From positions 4,342,001 to 4,406,000 of the forward strand of contig NZ_OY762929.1 in the NCBI RefSeq assembly GCF_963666675.1: a stretch of 64,000 bases of DNA, given 5' to 3'. The translations under genes were made by a program, and so were the position numbers. Below, in pieces: positions 18,201 through 24,973 of the stretch; the first letter of the stretch is position 1, and every line of letters begins with the position of its first letter. The notes under the pieces were generated by a model that was given only the letters and a program-made list of their open reading frames with translations, was not told the origin of the DNA and made no database searches. This stretch comes from an uncultured Desulfobacter sp. (GTDB taxonomy: Bacteria; Desulfobacterota; Desulfobacteria; Desulfobacterales; Desulfobacteraceae).

Positions 18201-20930
18201 GGCAAGGGAGGTGGCACAGGCCGCATCCACCACATAATTAATACCGGTGATACCTAAATGAGATGCAATGCGGGCCGCTTCCATGTTCAAGGTGACACCA
18301 TGCACAGGTTCGTAAAGTGACCCCTGGGACATTTTTACGCGAAGTGCATCAATGATTTTCTTTTGTTCCTCGTCGGACAGGGCTTTGAATTCCGGCGTAT
18401 TGCGCAGGTATTTTTTTACCTCGGGAAAAAAGTATTTAAAATGCAAATCCGAGGCCAGTTCATTGCCAAGGCAGGTGGCCACAACCACTGCGGTTCGGTC
18501 CTGTACTTTTGCTGCAATCCGGTTGTCATCGGTTAAAAGCTTTGCGTTTTCCACTGCCTGGTAGGCGGCATGCAGCAGCATCTGCTGGCTGCGGGACAAT
18601 TTGGATGCCTTGGCCGGCGTATACCCAAACCGTTCATTGTCAAATTCAAAATCATTTACCAGGCCTGCGACCTGGGTATAAGACTTGTCTGTGACCTTTG
18701 GATCAGGATCATAGTACAGGGACGCTTCCCAGCGGTTGTCCGGTACCTTGCCGATACTGTATTTTTTATTGACAATATTCTGCCAGAAGGCATCTGTGTC
18801 ATGGGCGTCCGGAAATACGCAACCCATGCCCACAACAGCAATCTCGTCATTGAGCTGTCCCTGGGCGGAGGTCAGAACTTCAAGCGCATTGAGCCGGGCA
18901 ATCATCGGCTCCTTTGTCAGAAAAAGTTCTTCATGAATCTGGGCGATGGAGGTCTGATTTTCAAAGAAAAGAAGACCTTCACCGGTCATAAAATTGCCGC
19001 TTTCCCGCTGCTGGTCATCGGAGTAACAAATCCATTGGCCATTGTTTTCATAACAGAAGTCAGGGGTCTTGCCTTTGGCGCTGATGAGCAGAGAGCCTAA
19101 ATTATCCTTTTCAAAAGCACTTTTACGTTCGCCTAAATTCATGGCACCGTCTGCCAGACGGCAATGCTCATTTTTCATCATCTGACCGGCAAAGGTCGTG
19201 TCGGCGGTGCGGCAGTTAAGTCCGACGGTTGAACCAATAATGGTGGTGCGTGTGTGCTCCTGGACGACCTGCTGGTAAACCGGTGTTAACGCACCGGTCT
19301 CAACAATCTCCTTGGTGAACAGGTAGGCGGTGCCCAGTTGAACGCCGATCTTCAGCCCTTGTTTTGCCAAAGGCGCCGTCATGGCAGATATGAAATGGGA
19401 GCCCACAGCGCTGATGATCCCGCCGGCAAACAGAACGCTCACATCATCCAGCTGCTGGTCTGTGTGCATATCCAGCAGGGCTTCGATGCTCAGTTCCCAC
19501 AGCACCGTGCTGGAGAGGCTGCCGATATGGCCGCCGGCTTCATTGCCTTCCAGGATAAAGCGCCGGGTTCCTTTTTCAAAGGCGTTTTTCAGAACACCCG
19601 GCATGGGGGTATGCAGATATGCCCGGGTGCCGCAGGCTTCCAGTTCATTGATCTGGGAGGGGATGCCGCCGGCAAAAAGGGCAAAGGGCGTTTTCTTTGT
19701 TTTGATCAAGGAGAGGTGATGATCCAGGGTGGGGTTAAACGCTTTGATACCGATCATGCCGGCGCCGAAAGCCGGCAGCTCATCGGATTTTTCGGGTAAA
19801 ATACCGTCTGCGATTTCGATGGGAAGACTGCCCAAAGCAAAGAAAGGCAGTGCGCCGTTGTCATAAACGGCCTTGGCAAACTCCTTGTTGTCGGAGATAT
19901 TGGCCATGGGGCCCTGGGTGATGGGAAACCGGGTGCCGTGTTCCTTGGCCAGGGTGGTATTTTCCGTTAAGGGGTCATATTGCTCCACAGCGTTGAGGGC
20001 ATCTCCCACGGCACTGAACAGGGCGCAAATCATCTCTTTGAGTCCGCTGCCGTATTTGACAAAGTGCCGGGCAAAAAAGGCATCCTGGCCAAGATAGAAC
20101 AGCGACTGCATGGGGGCGTCGTTATCCTCGCCCAGGGATGCCATATTTTGTTCAATCTCAGTTTGAATGAAATCCAGGCTCTGCCCGTCTGCTTTTTTAA
20201 CACTGATTTTTTTGATCAGATCCTGGACAATTTTTGTGCCGGGTTTGGCAAACACCCTGTGCTGCGTGTTGCCGCCACCGTCTAAAATGACCGTGTCGGT
20301 CTCTTCCATTTTCCCGAGGGCCTCTTTGAACGACTTGGAAACAGGAGAGTCCTGGGCCAGATAAAGCTGGGCGTCCAGGACCAGACCTGCCGCCCCGGCT
20401 GCAAAAAATCCCGGTGCCGTGTGAAACCCGACGCCACCGTGGACAAAGTACGGCATGTCGCTTTTTTGTGCATAATACTGACTTAACATAAAGCTTGAGG
20501 TGGAAGATGCCCTGCCGCCGGCTTCCCGGCCTTTCAAGATGATTCCATGGGGATTGATCTCTTGTAGTGTGCATTCAAGCCCCGGATCATAAATTTCCAT
20601 CATCAGGATCTCTGCATTGACTGCTTTGCGCTTGATGAGTGACTCCGGATTATGATACGCCACAATAACGCATTCGGGCAGATCTGCCGGGTGCTGATCA
20701 AAATAGGCCCATGTCTCTTCATCCTCCGCATAAATACGGATACCGTGGCGCAGATTTTGATCTTTAATCTGCCCAAGCAGATCGGACAGGTTTGATGCGC
20801 TTATAAATTCGGTATCCAGAACAGGCATGGCACCGGCCAGCCAGATATTTTTAAAAAAATCAATGTCATATGTTTTGGGTGGATGATATGCCAGAAGGGG
20901 CAAGCGGGTGGTCAATATTCTATTCAGCAC
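9231..20930 (-). CDS. PUFA-synthase-like type I polyketide/fatty acid megasynthase
   Basis: 3,899 residues from a GTG at 20930. Two tandem nitropropane-dioxygenase/PfaD-like flavin domains (about 20-250 and 320-640), each with an EAGG motif, probably supply enoyl reduction. KS1 (about 693-1155) has C905 plus EAHGTGT and KSQIGH. KS2 (about 1180-1630) has C1383 but neither histidine, so it looks like a chain-length factor. AT carries S1747 in GHSVGEYSA. KS3 (about 2080-2540) has C2305 and KGYTGH. Four ACPs about 102 residues apart have Thr at the attachment site (T2684, T2785, T2887, T2989). A KR follows (GGAAGI, and YTAGN near 3490), then a C-terminal double hot-dog DH (DHARKGVPLFLG; D-x3-Q). 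No thioesterase is seen. Product unknown; long-chain or polyunsaturated acyl lipid inferred. Confidence 0.9.
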   Translation of the reverse strand: MLNRILTTRLPLLAYHPPKTYDIDFFKNIWLAGAMPVLDTEFISASNLSDLLGQIKDQNLRHGIRIYAEDEETWAYFDQHPADLPECVIVAYHNPESLIKRKAVNAEILMMEIYDPGLECTLQEINPHGIILKGREAGGRASSTSSFMLSQYYAQKSDMPYFVHGGVGFHTAPGFFAAGAAGLVLDAQLYLAQDSPVSKSFKEALGKMEETDTVILDGGGNTQHRVFAKPGTKIVQDLIKKISVKKADGQSLDFIQTEIEQNMASLGEDNDAPMQSLFYLGQDAFFARHFVKYGSGLKEMICALFSAVGDALNAVEQYDPLTENTTLAKEHGTRFPITQGPMANISDNKEFAKAVYDNGALPFFALGSLPIEIADGILPEKSDELPAFGAGMIGIKAFNPTLDHHLSLIKTKKTPFALFAGGIPSQINELEACGTRAYLHTPMPGVLKNAFEKGTRRFILEGNEAGGHIGSLSSTVLWELSIEALLDMHTDQQLDDVSVLFAGGIISAVGSHFISAMTAPLAKQGLKIGVQLGTAYLFTKEIVETGALTPVYQQVVQEHTRTTIIGSTVGLNCRTADTTFAGQMMKNEHCRLADGAMNLGERKSAFEKDNLGSLLISAKGKTPDFCYENNGQWICYSDDQQRESGNFMTGEGLLFFENQTSIAQIHEELFLTKEPMIARLNALEVLTSAQGQLNDEIAVVGMGCVFPDAHDTDAFWQNIVNKKYSIGKVPDNRWEASLYYDPDPKVTDKSYTQVAGLVNDFEFDNERFGYTPAKASKLSRSQQMLLHAAYQAVENAKLLTDDNRIAAKVQDRTAVVVATCLGNELASDLHFKYFFPEVKKYLRNTPEFKALSDEEQKKIIDALRVKMSQGSLYEPVHGVTLNMEAARIASHLGITGINYVVDAACATSLAAIECAINELLSGAHDMVIAGGVNTNLTPESFVGFCKMGTLSANGSFPFDERADGFVLGEGAGVLVLKRLKDAIREKDPILGVIKGIASSSDGKGKGIAAPDIEGQKRAFLRSHEKIKTKFSPGMIQFIEAHGTGTKVGDAVEMDTLRQVYDQGASIGVSSIKSQIGHLLGAAGMAGMIKTLLALNHQTLPPNGAFEKISPKIDMADASLYVLADAKPWDAPADGPRMAAVSSYGFGGINYHTVVSEFNPEDATLSRKIFADLDHDPNDDRIVFAGMGVVLPKARNKEAFWDAMVEGKKAYHPMPSDRLANDCYAEEDENSGFRLPMMQNGIVDDFMLDPKVFRIPPSAMTYMDRAQLFALDAAGQALEQSGMKDQLTPGNKIGVILGTISGTRNVESVIRTRIPLIQRMIRSISEVDENTLSAIAGNVGDLIGKKYPAMTGDSIPGMLSNIVSARISKHYNIQGANFVVDASCASATMALYLAVNNLRAGNLDAVLTGGVDTNLYPGVLLAFKRLGILAETEPTLFDTTANGYVMGEGAACLAVTTYKYAKQNDMPILGELKCLNMAASAPEHLLSPSENKYEKVIASDTGAFKTRKTDLAYLDVFGVSHPFLDLIEKQAIEKSLNHPLAYGNVKTEFGYFKAANPAVVMSKLLMMSDKGMLLPTHGYKADSTLIEKESLLHPVKEMTPLADGALLGADVNGIGGNHAHVIIGRLPRFLRDQEATASVAQPAVTAGTWPEKVRIDAVTALLSGQGAQSAGMLKALYDSVPEIKALMDQGDAIFRERRGASLLDLMNAGGSPLNQTENTQPAIFLSTAAIYNALKLKGFEPDFYIGHSVGEYSALYCAGLVDFNTGMNLVISRSDFMARAAGERPGGIMVVFDGEKAAQEMIDASGVADVWLVNKNSEKQTAIAGTTQGIDQFCDYLKTKEIFHKKLALSAAFHTPLLEPAAANMAKTLESVQFDLKNAHKIISNLTARPYPADAQMIRTHLARQIVSPVEFVESVKGVHAQGCKRFIEIGPGRLLCNLLKNISIENPESMPTADAKKGELDCFNQAAERFITPKAGSSAPVERMNFEPKNLNNKDVKEVGLQKTEPLKEMMNKDVSFNAFLEQNKTLVEQALQREYQAFQQKNALAAIEHLGLYTGDVCIAGVSVGLPGKGHQVFNGKNFDRILAGNNFIEPLTEDEKHKIVDMNITRVYKQPNGNARFVDIVRTQDVIQLAGKLGYFDLGTEYGISRKFDLVDELAMAAGLEALKDAHIPLVQSYKKTSTGSSIPDALVLPKEMQDTTGVIMTGIFPGFETLLHHLNAYYYNKFYVKPYDELENIYYHLMEHLSDRDMKDVITEWFFKIRERRKVYGQYKFERNILFDIVSLGGAHFAQLIRAKGPNIHLSGACASTTQAIGVAQDWIRNDRCERVIVIGGEAATSESQMAWVGSGFLAMGAATSKEVVSDAAKPFDEDRNGTILGSGAVGVVVERQDTLQRRGLNGQAKILGSYIGNSAFHPSRIDVHHLAGELNKFVGRVERQNAISRTDMAKQLVFMSHETFTPARGGSASAEVEALKSAFPNDYKQIAITNTKGYTGHTLGAGIEDAILVKGLQKKTFPPVANLDNVPAEFSDLNFTQSGHGDYRYGLHFSAGFGSHFAFLMVDRIQESDVENNPVYHEWLARITGSPSPMLGIVNKTLCVLPQETQADAAAPEKVASTEIPAAGHDAAPASRTATVAEEPKQPEKSADSAETPDVLGQITDLIANQTGYTHDMLEPDLDLEADLGIDTVKQVETFGKITKSFGLSVPEDISLSELNTISKIAEYIGSRVQTTDAAPAQPEAATAAPAPASGGRPDVMKEITALIAEQTGYTLDLLEPDLDLEADLGIDTVKQVETFGKITKSFGLSVPEDISLSELNTIRKIAEYISSHIESTDAPAYPEAQTSAPAPQAASGSGPDIINDITALIAEQTGYTPDMLEPDLDLEADLGIDTVKQVETFGKITKSFGLSVPEDISLSELNTIRKIAEYIGSRIQAEGPGQQTESEPAAPADESGADSGQDITGEITGMIAEQTGYTQDMLEPDLDLEADLGIDTVKQVETFGKITKSYGLSVPEDINLSELNTISKISEYIQRQIGAGRNDNADTPPAPATAGVQGSKTASVQAPDAPEETGIQSYTFGLRKLPTPAPDESGLDGQTYLITMDSQGFGRAVAALIKKGNGQVISVGTSGEDDYTVDLNTVDGAEDLISRIKADHEGISGLFFLHPLDFAMASGENPAAESAAVKFLFLLCKAFGSSLDETHGRLAAISVQSALARFKEPAPDQIFPVFSGISGLLKTVSKEYPQTGVKVVEFMDKNELGDMSRAAEAFMNEVFSTCTRREVGLEQGVRFGIRAKTGGSGASHDQDASIIKDADTLLVTGGAAGITYELLKSVTRPDMHLVILGRSRVEDELEIPGADAMDDTQIMAALKSKHPDAKPVELKNRTAGLRRILTARENLARLRALVKAVDYHAVDVTDPDAVLKAVAQYDRIDGAIHAAGVDRSIMIEKKSMDDFNLVFDTKVQGLANVLAAVENKGCRYLIGFSSITARFGNEAQSDYTAGNDMMGAMIQNCAFKTPEMTYKVFDWTAWAEIGMAAQGTIEAVLKEKGIAFLPVAQGIRFFQEELCNPAGNEVLIGAPPANNPAAFDPDGLLTVAPFLDTVEKGDGGDKLKFKRLLEADRDLFLFDHARKGVPLFLGATGLETMAEAALEYSGGQGRVLEVSDFKIPYGIKLLKNRPKNLEIYAEKNADGSITTEIHSVFTPPGGKAPVQDTLHYQAKVKIGTDVPAFDEISTPEMSGFKVDDQWQDQIYHPDRLFMDGLFRTVDQLALLDEDSLVTVVQWRPGREFFKGQAYPEFATPVVMMDAIFQTGGILEFFTSTDVMLPYTIRKASFAGTVLPNTPYLCVTRRLAQGDDTKTYHMQLVDPSGRVIIDVQDFEMVRVDRLAEDELPDMSMIKPAGKKLIAG

Positions 20931-20936
20931 AGGGAT

Positions 20937-20943
20937 TCTCCTT
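20937..20943 (-). promoter_or_regulatory. Ribosome binding site that fixes the megasynthase start
   Basis: On the minus strand the text reads AAGGAGAATCCCTGTG, placing AAGGAG about seven bases before the GTG at 20930. The open frame extends 20 codons further to a GTG at 20990, but that codon overlaps the -24 element of the sigma54-type promoter and has no ribosome site. Confidence 0.7.
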
Positions 20944-20974
20944 GTTAATTTCAGTTTTCTCCGGCCAATTGCAA

Positions 20975-20989
20975 ACAAGGATCGTGCCA
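20975..20989 (-). promoter_or_regulatory. Sigma54 (-24/-12) promoter of the megasynthase operon
   Basis: The minus strand reads TGGCACG-ATCC-TTGT: a perfect -24 block and a -12 block with one change (TTGT for TTGC) at exact spacing. The start site should fall near 20963, giving a leader of about 33 bases. A sigma54 activator gene is immediately divergent. Confidence 0.65.
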
Positions 20990-21086
20990 CACTTTTACAA
21001 AATCATGACAACGGCTTGAATATATGAAGAAAATAAATTTCACGAGCCTGAAAAATGAATTTAGACCATAAATCATTGTGCAAAAT

Positions 21087-21105
21087 TTGTATCCATGTCA
21101 TACAA
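21087..21105. promoter_or_regulatory. Inverted repeat, candidate activator (enhancer) site
   Basis: TTGTAT-N7-ATACAA lies about 100 bases upstream of the -24 box, the usual distance for a sigma54 activator site, and about 35 bases before the activator gene, so it could also serve autoregulation. Confidence 0.4.
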
Positions 21106-21139
21106 TAAATGAACAACAATCAAATATTCAAATGGAAAC

Positions 21140-22621
21140 ATGAAAGACGTAACCGATTTTTTGCCCGAAGAACTTGCCTTTTTTAAATGCGTTCACAACG
21201 CCGGTGCGGCCAATCCATTCGGCAGGGAGCGGGTGCTCCGGGAAGCTGAACTTGCCGGTGTTTCTCCCGACAGTCCCAGAGAAATCCGGCTGCCCAAGGC
21301 GTACCAGGCCGTGAGGCATCGGCTGGCCCAACTGGAAAAACGCGGCAAAATCAATCTGAGTGCCTGTAAGGGAGAGACCCGGTATTTTTTACGGTCGGTC
21401 CTGCTGTTTCACTTTTTTCATCAGTTTAGAAAACAGATCGACACCCTGATCACCCGCCAGCTTGAGAATGCCGAAGAGTCCCTGGAAGCCCATTTTGCCC
21501 CAAAAGCTCTGAAGCGTTTACGCGACTGGGGCTTCGGTATTGAAGAGAGCCGGCGTTTCATTGGCCTGGCCTATCAGTTTCGACGGGCTTATTATTTTAT
21601 TTTCCGACACCTGGTAGGTCGCAGCCGCTGCATGCAAGAACTTCGGCGGGATCTGTGGCAGAACGTATTCACCCACGACATCGTTATGTATGACCAGTAT
21701 CTATGGAACCGCATGGAAAATTTTTCCACCCTGCTGTTCGGTGAAACCGGTACTGGCAAAGGGACTGCAGCCCTTGCCATGGGGCGGTCGGGCTTTATCC
21801 CCTTTGATGAAACCGAAAACAGATTCACCCATAATTTTATAAATACCTTTACCACACTCAATATCAGTGAATTTCCTGAAACCATCATCGAATCCGAATT
21901 ATTCGGCCATGTGCGCGGCGCATTTACAGGGGCGGTCAAAGACCATAAAGGGGTATTCAGCCGATGCAGTCCCAACGGCTCCATTCTTTTAGATGAAATC
22001 GGCGAGTTATCCACCCATGTTCAGATCAAACTGCTCAATGTGCTTCAGGAGCGCGTCTATTCACCTGTGGGAAGTGATGAAAAACACAGGTTTCACGGCA
22101 GGATCATTGCGGCCACCAACCGCAGCATCCGGGAGATCCGGGAAAAGAAAATATTCAGGGATGATTTTTACTATCGCCTGTGTTCCGACATCATCACAGT
22201 GCCGCCCCTGCACAAAAGGATTGCCCAGGATCCTGAAGAGCTTTCGGATCTCCTGGTACACACGGTGACCCGTATTGTCGGCCAGCCCTCCCCGGAAATT
22301 GTCTCCCGGGTCCTGGGTTATATTGAATCCAGCCTGACCCTTTCATACCCATGGCCGGGTAATGTGCGCGAACTGGAACAATGTGTCAGGCGTGTGGTGC
22401 TGCGCAACGCCTATGAGATGAATGATGCCCAAAGGTCCGCAGCCAAAACAGATTCATTAACCCGGCAGATTCAAGACGGCCGGCTCAGCGCCCAGGACCT
22501 GCTCGCCCACTATTGCGGCAGCCTGTATGAAAAGCACGGCACCTATGAGGCTGTTTCGCGTATTGCCGGACTGGACCGGCGGACAGTTAAGAAGTATATT
22601 GATTCACAGAATCAGACATAA
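21140..22621 (+). CDS. Sigma54-dependent transcriptional activator (AAA+ with C-terminal HTH)
   Basis: 493 residues. An unusual N-terminal region of about 195 residues has no receiver, PAS or GAF domain that I recognise. The sigma54 AAA+ domain follows, with Walker A GETGTGKG, the sigma54-contact loop GAFTGA in ESELFGHVRGAFTGA, Walker B SILLDEIG, and WPGNVRELE. A Fis-type helix-turn-helix ends the protein (about 465-490). Because it is divergent from the megasynthase and that gene has a -24/-12 promoter, it is the likely dedicated activator. The ribosome site is weak. It is followed 32 bases later by aroC, probably in the same transcript. Confidence 0.88.
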   Translation: MKDVTDFLPEELAFFKCVHNAGAANPFGRERVLREAELAGVSPDSPREIRLPKAYQAVRHRLAQLEKRGKINLSACKGETRYFLRSVLLFHFFHQFRKQIDTLITRQLENAEESLEAHFAPKALKRLRDWGFGIEESRRFIGLAYQFRRAYYFIFRHLVGRSRCMQELRRDLWQNVFTHDIVMYDQYLWNRMENFSTLLFGETGTGKGTAALAMGRSGFIPFDETENRFTHNFINTFTTLNISEFPETIIESELFGHVRGAFTGAVKDHKGVFSRCSPNGSILLDEIGELSTHVQIKLLNVLQERVYSPVGSDEKHRFHGRIIAATNRSIREIREKKIFRDDFYYRLCSDIITVPPLHKRIAQDPEELSDLLVHTVTRIVGQPSPEIVSRVLGYIESSLTLSYPWPGNVRELEQCVRRVVLRNAYEMNDAQRSAAKTDSLTRQIQDGRLSAQDLLAHYCGSLYEKHGTYEAVSRIAGLDRRTVKKYIDSQNQT

Positions 22622-22653
22622 TTAAAACAATTAAAGATATATAAGGAAAAATC

Positions 22654-23760
22654 ATGTCAAGTTCATTTGGAAAATTGTTTCGTGTATCAACATTTGGTGA
22701 ATCCCATTGCTCCGGGGTCGGGGTGGTTGTGGACGGGTGTCTGCCCGGCATGGCGTTGACGGAACCCGACATTCAGTGCCAGCTCGACCGCAGGCGTCCG
22801 GGGCAAAGCGCCGTGTCAACGGACAGGCAGGAGTCGGACCAGGTGACCATCCAGTCCGGTACAGAACTGGGTCTTACCCTTGGCACGCCCATCAGCCTGT
22901 TTGTACCCAATAAAGACCATCGCCCCGGCGATTATAAATCCATGGCAGATATTCCAAGACCCTCCCATGCGGATTTCACCTATCAATCCAAATACGGTAT
23001 CCGGGCCTCTTCGGGCGGCGGCCGCTCTTCTGCCCGGGAGACCATTGGCAGGGTCTGTGCCGGTGCCATTGCCGAAAAAATGCTCAAGGCCGCGCAGGGT
23101 ATTAATATTGTGGCCTGGGTCAGCCAGGTGGGGGAAATTAAAGCGCCCGAAACCGACGGGTTAAATCTTACCCGGGACATGGTGGATACGAGCATGATCC
23201 GCTGTCCGGATGCGGATGCGGCAAAAGCCATGGAGGCCGTTGTACTGAAGGCCAAAGAAGAGAAGGACTCCATTGGCGGCGTGGTCTCATGTGTCTGCAC
23301 CAATGTACCCGCAGGCCTTGGAGAACCGATCTTTGACAAACTTGAGGCACTTTTGGCTCACGCCATGCTCTCCATCCCCGCCACCAAGGGATTTGAAATC
23401 GGTTCTGGATTTGCCGGGGCCCGGATGCGCGGTTCCGCGCACAATGATCCCTTTGTGAAAAAAGAGGGACGGCTTGGCACTACAACCAATTTCAGCGGCG
23501 GCATCCAGGGTGGGATATCCAACGGGGAGCCCATTATATTCAAAGTTGCGTTTAAACCCCCTGCCACCATCGGACTTGCCCAGGAAACCGTGGATATTAA
23601 GGGCCGGCAGGCCACACTTGAGGCCAAGGGGCGGCATGATCCATGTGTAGTGGCCAGGGCGGTCCCCATTGTGGAGAGCATGGCAGCCCTTGTACTGGCC
23701 GATGTCATGCTGCAGCAGCAGGCCAGGGCAGCCGGCATGGCCCTCGTGAACGGGAAATAA
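22654..23760 (+). CDS. aroC: Chorismate synthase
   Basis: 368 residues, full length for the family. It starts with SFGKLFRVSTFGESH and has the later RPSHADFTYQ-KYG and RASSGGGRSSARET signatures that bind FMN and 5-enolpyruvylshikimate 3-phosphate. It catalyses the last shikimate-pathway step, anti-1,4 elimination of phosphate to chorismate, using reduced FMN in the cytoplasm. The start is set by ATAAGGAAAAATC before ATG. It lies just downstream of the sigma54 activator gene; this is probably chance positional linkage rather than a shared function. Confidence 0.97.
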   Translation: MSSSFGKLFRVSTFGESHCSGVGVVVDGCLPGMALTEPDIQCQLDRRRPGQSAVSTDRQESDQVTIQSGTELGLTLGTPISLFVPNKDHRPGDYKSMADIPRPSHADFTYQSKYGIRASSGGGRSSARETIGRVCAGAIAEKMLKAAQGINIVAWVSQVGEIKAPETDGLNLTRDMVDTSMIRCPDADAAKAMEAVVLKAKEEKDSIGGVVSCVCTNVPAGLGEPIFDKLEALLAHAMLSIPATKGFEIGSGFAGARMRGSAHNDPFVKKEGRLGTTTNFSGGIQGGISNGEPIIFKVAFKPPATIGLAQETVDIKGRQATLEAKGRHDPCVVARAVPIVESMAALVLADVMLQQQARAAGMALVNGK

Positions 23761-23786
23761 AAAAACCGGAACTTCTACATTTTGAG

Positions 23787-23814
23787 TTGAACATGGTACA
23801 TTGATTGCTAAAAT
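23787..23814 (+). promoter_or_regulatory. Sigma70-type promoter for the rubredoxin gene
   Basis: TTGAAC, a 16-base spacer and TAAAAT, about 110 bases upstream of the rubredoxin ATG. Confidence 0.4.
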
Positions 23815-23924
23815 AATCTTCAGATGTATTGGAAGAATGTCTGCCCGGAAATAAACCTTTTGCCTGGGTTTAAGGCGGATGAACATTTTAACCATAGGCA
23901 GATAGGGAATATGAGGAGGAATTC

Positions 23925-24104
23925 ATGTCAGATCCAAAGGATATGTATCAATGTCAGGTGACCAATTGCGGATTCATTTATGATCCGGACAGGGGTGATC
24001 GCAAAGGGAAAATTAAAAAAGGAACGAAGTTTGAGGATCTGCCCGAAGAGTGGCGCTGTCCGATCTGCGGCGCCAGTCCGAAAAGTTTTAAGTGCCTGGG
24101 CTAA
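23925..24104 (+). CDS. Rubredoxin with a C-x4-C first knuckle
   Basis: 59 residues. The iron site comprises C10-x4-C15 and C45-x2-C48 (CPICG), with the aromatic residues typical of rubredoxin (FIYDPDRGD, W43). Most rubredoxins have C-x2-C at the first knuckle; the C-x4-C spacing recalls Rd-2 of Desulfovibrio desulfuricans. A cytoplasmic one-electron carrier, often feeding superoxide or oxygen detoxification in sulfate reducers. A strong ribosome site (GAGGAGG) precedes the ATG, and a strong terminator follows 60 bases downstream. Confidence 0.9.
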   Translation: MSDPKDMYQCQVTNCGFIYDPDRGDRKGKIKKGTKFEDLPEEWRCPICGASPKSFKCLG

Positions 24105-24165
24105 AAAATATGGCCCGCCATATTCGGCAAAACAACGCAGGATACTGGGATTGAAAAAAGGTCAG

Positions 24166-24200
24166 CGGCCTGCCGGTTATATGCCGGCAGGCCGTTTTTA
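24166..24200 (+). terminator. Rho-independent terminator after rubredoxin
   Basis: A perfect 11-bp stem, CGGCCTGCCGG with CCGGCAGGCCG, a 7-base loop and then TTTTTA. Confidence 0.9.
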
Positions 24201-24243
24201 ATTCATGGTCTTCCTATCAGGGATTCGTTCTAACGTCGGAGGC

Positions 24244-24304
24244 TGTAGGGGCAGGCCCCTGTGCCTGCCCTAACGAGGCCAACCATAGAGAGATTGCCCC
24301 TATA
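24244..24304. repeat. Dispersed double-hairpin repeat (REPIN-like), copy 1
   Basis: Begins TGTAGGGGCAGGCCCCTGTG and ends in a degenerate ATTGCCCCTATA. GGGCAGG and CCTGCCC form a left hairpin, and the two ends are inverted repeats of each other. Related copies are at 41685 and 49850. This is the most diverged copy. Confidence 0.75.
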
Positions 24305-24377
24305 ACAAAGGGCCGCCAATAAAATCAAGGCCTTCAATCATTATAACATCTTACATTTTTTTGAATTCATAGACAGC

Positions 24378-24401
24378 TTTAGATACAAAAGTGTATCTAA
24401 A
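24378..24401. promoter_or_regulatory. Perfect inverted repeat upstream of a sigma54 promoter
   Basis: TTTAGATACA-AAAG-TGTATCTAAA, extended by outer GACAG and CTGTC. It lies about 110 bases upstream of the -24 box, so it is a candidate activator site. A T-rich run follows, so it could instead be a transcript-end hairpin. Confidence 0.5.
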
Positions 24402-24509
24402 AAAACTGTCTCTTTTTCTGTATCATTTAGAATTATCTCTCGCACCACCCACGCCCAAACAAAGCATATCTAATTGTTATTATTACCTATAATAAAAAAT
24501 ATCGCGACT

Positions 24510-24525
24510 TGGCACAAGGTTTGCT
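24510..24525 (+). promoter_or_regulatory. Sigma54 (-24/-12) promoter
   Basis: TGGCACA-AGGT-TTGCT matches the consensus TGGCACR-N4-TTGCW at exact spacing. The start would be near 24536, 39 bases before the ATG at 24575. Confidence 0.8.
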
Positions 24526-24574
24526 TTTTACTATTCACAGTTGAAGTTTAACCACAAAAACAGGAGGCTTCCAT

Positions 24575-24928
24575 ATGAGACTCAAAGACATAAAAAAAGA
24601 CTACAATCTAATTAATTCCGTCGATTGGGAGATGACCCCTGAAGAAGCCATTGCCCTGCATCTTGAATGGGGGCCGCTACGTTCCCAGAGTTACTACAAT
24701 TCCAGGGACAACAACAATGAAACCGTCTATTTTGTTATCAACACCTGGAAGAAAAACCCCATTTTGACCCTTGTGAGAAGAAAGGGGTTTGATTCCGAAG
24801 AGCTCGGCAGTTTTGATCTGCCCAAGGATGTTGTCTCGGAATTTATGCAGGGCATCGGCAAGTACAAAGGCGTATATGCAGTGGAAGGTAAAGTCAAAGA
24901 TTGGCTCAAAAAGGAACTTGATGCCTAA
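24575..24928 (+). CDS. DVU0772-like conserved protein of sulfate reducers
   Basis: 117 residues, charged and soluble, with no signal peptide or metal motif. It begins MRLKDIKKDYNLINSVDWEM and resembles, from memory, the small DVU0772-type proteins of unknown function found mainly in sulfate-reducing bacteria. The ribosome site AGGAGG precedes the ATG. It is monocistronic, with its own sigma54 promoter and a strong terminator, which implies nitrogen-, stress- or activator-linked expression. No reaction can be proposed. Confidence 0.75.
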   Translation: MRLKDIKKDYNLINSVDWEMTPEEAIALHLEWGPLRSQSYYNSRDNNNETVYFVINTWKKNPILTLVRRKGFDSEELGSFDLPKDVVSEFMQGIGKYKGVYAVEGKVKDWLKKELDA

Positions 24929-24973
24929 ACCGCCGTCAAGTTATAACCACCGGCGTTAAGTTCCTTTTATCCA

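Noticed and set aside
20931..20990. Upstream GTG start extending the megasynthase by 20 codons
   Set aside because: It overlaps the -24 element of the sigma54-type promoter and has no ribosome site; the GTG at 20930 has AAGGAG at proper spacing.
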